Shown: in pieces, positions 14,068 through 17,535 of the stretch
How the letters are laid out: the number at the start of each line of letters is the position of its first letter
Numbering within the stretch: position 1 is the first letter of the stretch
Origin: an uncultured Christensenella sp.
Lineage (GTDB): Bacteria > Bacillota > Clostridia > Christensenellales > UBA3700
DNA: 17,535 nt
Direction of reading: 5' to 3'
Assembly (NCBI GenBank): GCA_910577845.1
Contig: CAJTNA010000023.1
Span: 1-17,535, forward strand
The notes under the pieces: model-generated
Told to the model about the DNA's origin: nothing
What the model saw: the letters and a program-made list of their open reading frames with translations, nothing else
The model's database searches: none
Translations under genes and position numbers: made by a program

Positions 14068-15906
14068 ATGATTCAACACGTACACAATTATCATATTTAT
14101 GACTTATTTAAAGCTGATGCAAATTGGTATTATAAGATACCAAAATATCAAAGAGCGTATACTTGGAATCAATATAATTGGAAAGCATTATATGATGACT
14201 TAATGGAAAACGGCAGAGAATATTTTATCGGTTCAATGATTTGCATAAATACTGCTAATGATGCCATTGATTATCAACAATTGGAAGTTGTTGACGGACA
14301 ACAAAGATTAACAACTATTACATTGTTTTTGGCAGCTATTTATAGCAAGTTACAACAATGGGAGGACATTGTTAAAAATGACGAGGATTCCTATGACGAT
14401 TATAGAGAATTGAAAAAATTGCTTTTGTGCAAAGGCTCAAAAGAAAATGGTTTAATGTTAGTGCCACAAATTGAAAGTAATAATAGTGCTGATTATGCTT
14501 ATGTAATGTCTACATTAGGACTATCAAAAGGCAAAAAAGAGAAAAATTTTGGCAATAGAAAAATTGCAAAATGCTATAAATATTTTTGCGACCGACTTGA
14601 TAATGAAATATTCAATCTCTCACAAAATGACGCTATAACAAAAATTCGTGACATTTATTCTATAATCAAATGTGCCGTTGTTGTAAAAATAGAAGTTTCT
14701 AATAGTTCTGAAGCTTATATGTTGTTTGAATCTTTAAATAATAGAGGTGCTAGTTTAACACCAATAGAGCTTATGAAAAACACTATTCTTGCAAGAGCTG
14801 AACAAAACGGCTTATCCACTGACGATTGTTACGACAAATGGCAAGAGTTATTGGAAAATATTTCTGATGACTACGCTACACAAGAAAGATTTTTCCGTCA
14901 TTACTATAATGCATATAAAAACAAAATCAATGCTCTATTTCGAAAGGAAAATGAAAAGAAAAAAGATATTTTAGGCAATGTAGCAACCAAATCTAATTTG
15001 CTAAACATTTACGAAGCACTTATTAAACGTAATCTTTCAGATTTTCTTGATGAAATCACTCAATGTGGTAAAGTTTATTCAATGTTTTTATTGCTAAACG
15101 ATGAGGATACTCGATTTAAGACAGAACTTACAAGTCTTTATCGTGTACAAGGTACTCCATCATACCTACTATTGCTCTACTTAATATGTGAACAAGTTAA
15201 CTTACAATTGGAGGATAATACTATTGAAAAAATTATCAAATTGATGACGACCTTTTTTGTAAGAAGAAATTTAACAGATATACCAAACACACAAGACGTA
15301 ACAAGAATTTTTATGAATATCATTAGTGATATAGAGGATAACTCCTTAAAAAGTACTAATATCTATAATCAAATTTATAATGTTTTACAATCAAAATCTG
15401 CTACTGACGATTTGTTCAAGGAAAAACTTAGTGGTGATATATATGAGGATAATGTTGGCATTACAAGATTTTTATTGTGCGAATTAGCCGAAAGTTATAT
15501 GACAACTGAAACATTCAAAGATTTATGGGCACAAGTTGAACAAGGTAATAATGGTAAAAAGGTATACGAGTGGACAATAGAACATATTTTCCCGGAGGGT
15601 GAACGAATTCCTAATGAATGGGTGGATATGATTGCAAATGGTGATAGAGAACTTGCTAAAGATTATCGTGATAAATATGTTCACAAACTTGGTAATTTAA
15701 CTTTAACGGGATATAATAGCAAATTAAGTAATATGTCTTTTATAAGAAAAAGAGATAGGCAAAATGATAAAAATAAATATTTAGGCTATAAAAATGGACT
15801 AGGCTTAAATGCTGAAATTGCTCAAAAAGATAGTTGGACTATTGAAGATATTACAGCTAGAACTAAAAAGCTAGTTAACGAACTGCTTGAAAAATACAAA
15901 TTATAA
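14068..15906 (+). CDS. DUF262-DUF1524 (GmrSD-type) protein, putative type IV restriction nuclease
   Basis: 612 residues, typical of single-chain GmrSD proteins. The N-terminal DUF262 domain shows IPKYQRAYTW (24-33), the GSM strand and D76-G-Q-Q-R80 followed by LTTITL, which in GmrS-like domains forms a ParB/Srx-like NTP-binding or hydrolysing site. The C-terminal DUF1524 domain is an HNH-type nuclease: I504-E505-H506-I-F-P and L541-G-N543-L-T-L-T-G-Y-N550-S hold the expected His and Asn residues. Known relatives cut DNA with modified (for example glucosylated hydroxymethyl) cytosines or act in other anti-phage systems. AAAGGAAG precedes the ATG. It is probably co-transcribed with the coiled-coil gene. 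Both catalytic sites look intact; the target modification is unknown. Confidence 0.88.
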   Translation: MIQHVHNYHIYDLFKADANWYYKIPKYQRAYTWNQYNWKALYDDLMENGREYFIGSMICINTANDAIDYQQLEVVDGQQRLTTITLFLAAIYSKLQQWEDIVKNDEDSYDDYRELKKLLLCKGSKENGLMLVPQIESNNSADYAYVMSTLGLSKGKKEKNFGNRKIAKCYKYFCDRLDNEIFNLSQNDAITKIRDIYSIIKCAVVVKIEVSNSSEAYMLFESLNNRGASLTPIELMKNTILARAEQNGLSTDDCYDKWQELLENISDDYATQERFFRHYYNAYKNKINALFRKENEKKKDILGNVATKSNLLNIYEALIKRNLSDFLDEITQCGKVYSMFLLLNDEDTRFKTELTSLYRVQGTPSYLLLLYLICEQVNLQLEDNTIEKIIKLMTTFFVRRNLTDIPNTQDVTRIFMNIISDIEDNSLKSTNIYNQIYNVLQSKSATDDLFKEKLSGDIYEDNVGITRFLLCELAESYMTTETFKDLWAQVEQGNNGKKVYEWTIEHIFPEGERIPNEWVDMIANGDRELAKDYRDKYVHKLGNLTLTGYNSKLSNMSFIRKRDRQNDKNKYLGYKNGLGLNAEIAQKDSWTIEDITARTKKLVNELLEKYKL

Positions 15907-16202
15907 ATAATTATAACACAAAATTATTTAAAACTTGAATAAAGCATTTATCTTACGCAATTACAATGTTGTAGGTATTCACTGCTCTAGCGTAATAATA
16001 ATTCAAACTAATAATCACTACCTTAACATACAAATAATATCGATTTTTGAATGGTTTTTTATTATATTAATAATATGCTTTAACGCAACAGCTAATTCAA
16101 AATGTATTAGCTTAAATACAAATGGTGGAAATATCAATTTAGAAAACATTAAAATTAGAAAGCAATAAACTTAACAACTAAAAATGGTAAAATTACTGGC
16201 AC
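15907..16202. other. Non-coding AT-rich gap after the GmrSD-type gene
   Basis: A weak A/T-only stem (15905-15912 with 15922-15929) directly follows the stop and could slow transcription but lacks a T-run. A 77-codon frame starting with TTG at 15935 has no ribosome site and no recognisable protein. Nothing else is seen. Confidence 0.4.
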
Positions 16203-16231
16203 TTGCATTAATTTATTATTTATGTTAAAAT
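16203..16231 (+). promoter_or_regulatory. Promoter abutting the start codon of the FAD reductase gene
   Basis: TTGCAT (16203-16208), 17-base spacer, TAAAAT (16226-16231). The ATG at 16238 lies where transcription should begin, and no ribosome site lies between. Confidence 0.55.
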
Positions 16232-16237
16232 TAAGTT

Positions 16238-17332
16238 ATGGAAAAAAGCGTAAAAGTTAATAATAGTTTAAATAATGAAATAATAAAAAATGACTATTAC
16301 GTAATAATTGTTGGGGCAGGTCCAGCGGGGCTTTCTGTTGCGTTAGAACTTTTAAACCGTGGCATTATTAATATTTTAGTTATAGAAAAACATCAATTCC
16401 CTAGATATAAATGTTGTGCCGGTTATATTACTAACAAGACACTTACAGCTTATGAAAAAGCTGGTCTAAATGTAAAAGACTGCCATTACTCTTTAATTAA
16501 AGATTTTAATATTTTGTATAAGAATAAAAAACGCTTAAACATTATAAATAAATTCCTATACACTAATGAAAAAATTGACCGAGTTGAACTAGATTATGGT
16601 TTTTTCAACTTAGCAAAATCTGCAGGCATTGAGATAATGGAGAACACTACTATTAGTCAGCATAATTTGCAAACCAATTCAATTACACTTTCTAGTGGCA
16701 AATCATTAACATATGACAATTTAATTTTTGCTGACGGGACTTATGGCTTTGGAAGCAGATATCAAAAACGCAAAAAGTGTAATATAGCTCTACAAATGAC
16801 TTTTGAAAGTACACAAGAAGAAAAAATTGATATTCATTTTGGAGTTACTAAACGTGGATATGCTTGGGTAAGCACTTTTAATGGTATTGTGAATGTTGGA
16901 ATGACAGATGTCTTTACAACCAAAAAAGATTATAAAAAAATATTTACAGATTTTTTAAAACTACAAGGTTTTGAGGTAAGTACTGAAAATTTAAAATCAG
17001 CTTTTACACCAATTGGAATATGTAAGCCTATAATAAACTCTAATATTTTTTACGTAGGTGATGCCGTAGGAGCGTGCGACCCACTAACACTATCTGGTTT
17101 GAGATATGCACTACAAACTGGTGAAATATGTGCATCCGCTATAGCAAGTCAAAAAGTGAAAATATATAAATCTTTTATTCGCAAGCTAAAATTTAAATTT
17201 TCAATAATGCGAACAATGCAAAAAGTGTTTTATATAAAATGGGTGTCATACATTATATTTAATATATTTTGCCGTTTCTTTGGCAAATTAGTAAGTATAA
17301 TCTTTAATAATTTTTTTGTCAACAAAAAATAA
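16238..17332 (+). CDS. Geranylgeranyl-reductase-family FAD-dependent oxidoreductase
   Basis: 364 residues. VIIVGAGPAGLS (23-34; G26-x-G28-x2-G31) with E50 is the FAD-binding fold. PRYKCCAGYI (55-64) matches the P-x4-C-G-like motif of geranylgeranyl-reductase and related reductases, with A61 in place of the common second-cysteine context. YVGDAVGACDPLTLSGLRYAL (from 272; G274-D275 bind FAD, P282 and G287 conserved) is the second family block. The family reduces isoprenoid double bonds or related lipophilic substrates; the bacterial substrate here is unknown. The C-terminal 40 residues are hydrophobic and aromatic (YIKWVSYIIFNIFCRFF), suggesting membrane association. No Shine-Dalgarno is seen before the only plausible ATG. 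It is followed by two hairpins, at 17389-17412 and 17495-17520. Confidence 0.82.
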   Translation: MEKSVKVNNSLNNEIIKNDYYVIIVGAGPAGLSVALELLNRGIINILVIEKHQFPRYKCCAGYITNKTLTAYEKAGLNVKDCHYSLIKDFNILYKNKKRLNIINKFLYTNEKIDRVELDYGFFNLAKSAGIEIMENTTISQHNLQTNSITLSSGKSLTYDNLIFADGTYGFGSRYQKRKKCNIALQMTFESTQEEKIDIHFGVTKRGYAWVSTFNGIVNVGMTDVFTTKKDYKKIFTDFLKLQGFEVSTENLKSAFTPIGICKPIINSNIFYVGDAVGACDPLTLSGLRYALQTGEICASAIASQKVKIYKSFIRKLKFKFSIMRTMQKVFYIKWVSYIIFNIFCRFFGKLVSIIFNNFFVNKK

Positions 17333-17383
17333 GTGATTATTTACAATATAAAAATTTTTAACCAAAAATCATCTTTACATATT

Positions 17384-17436
17384 AAATACTACCGATTTTC
17401 GGTGGGTATTTTTAACAATTCGACTTTTTACAAAAT
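17384..17436 (+). repeat. Dispersed 53-base terminator-associated repeat, copy 2
   Basis: Second copy of the element at 2637-2689 (47 of 53 bases identical, no gaps). Its own hairpin (ACCGA/TCGGT around TTT, then GGGTATTTTT) is shorter than in copy 1 because three bases of the 5' arm differ. It lies 51 bases after the reductase stop and may still act as a terminator. Confidence 0.65.
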
Positions 17437-17494
17437 ATCAACTTATTTTTTATTTAGATAAACTTAATTTTATATATATTAATACATAAAGAAC

Positions 17495-17526
17495 AACAAG
17501 ATACCAATTGGTATCTTGTTTGTTTT
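17495..17526 (+). terminator. Terminator with perfect palindrome
   Basis: 17495-17520 is a perfect 26-base palindrome (outer arms AACAAGATACC and GGTATCTTGTT), followed by TGTTTT. It is a strong rho-independent terminator for rightward transcription and the partner of the AACAAG...CTTGTT hairpin at 2710-2740. Confidence 0.75.
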
Positions 17527-17535
17527 AGGGCGTTA

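Noticed and set aside
15935..16168. 77-codon frame starting with TTG
   Set aside because: No ribosome site, no family resemblance and composition like the surrounding non-coding DNA.
1..17535. CRISPR array or tRNA genes
   Set aside because: No regularly spaced repeats were seen, and the only tRNA-like fold found is that of the tmRNA.

Overview
The window looks like a chromosomal piece of an AT-rich, low-GC Gram-positive bacterium (Bacillota, probably Clostridia-like). The evidence is strong AGGAGG-type ribosome sites, sigma-A promoters with 16-18 base spacers, a one-piece tmRNA whose tag ends in the usual LAFAA, and lipoprotein and glycan genes typical of gut or rumen Firmicutes. The genus cannot be read from the sequence.

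Layout, left to right. (1) 1-2403, minus: the N-terminal 801 residues of a large surface lipoprotein with a right-handed beta-helix region and two MBG/YDG-like repeats. Just upstream is a 176-base segment bounded by a perfect 26-base inverted repeat that carries a strong promoter pointing away from the gene. This looks like a phase-variable promoter switch caught in the OFF position. (2) 3136-6373, minus: a GH123/DUF4091-type glycosidase gene with its own promoter, followed by a five-TM membrane-anchored calcineurin-like phosphoesterase. (3) 6609-7913, minus: an FAD oxidoreductase with a C-terminal Rieske domain. (4) 8183-8534, plus: tmRNA (ssrA).

(5) 8535 to about 12960 is a GC-richer island abutting the 3' end of ssrA. 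It contains a large serine recombinase whose reading frame runs out of the island and antisense through ssrA, then a divergent operon of a MarR repressor, two different radical SAM enzymes (a DUF5131-like and an SPL-like protein) and two tiny zinc-ribbon proteins, closed by a long terminator stem. The MarR plus two radical SAM genes match, from memory, the arrangement annotated as the 'radical SAM mobile pair' system, whose chemistry is unknown to me.

(6) 13044-15906 returns to low GC. A near-perfect promoter drives a roughly 170-base, highly structured putative RNA closed by a long stem and followed by a terminator hairpin. Directly downstream are a one-TM coiled-coil protein and a DUF262-DUF1524 protein of the GmrSD (type IV restriction) family. 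This RNA/membrane protein/nuclease trio may be a defence module. (7) 16238-17332, plus: a geranylgeranyl-reductase-like FAD enzyme whose promoter sits so close to its ATG that the mRNA may be leaderless, followed by two terminator-like hairpins, the first a second copy of a 53-base repeat also present at 2637-2689.

The most interesting parts are the promoter switch at 2427-2602, the radical SAM pair island inserted at ssrA, and the structured RNA in front of the GmrSD-type gene.
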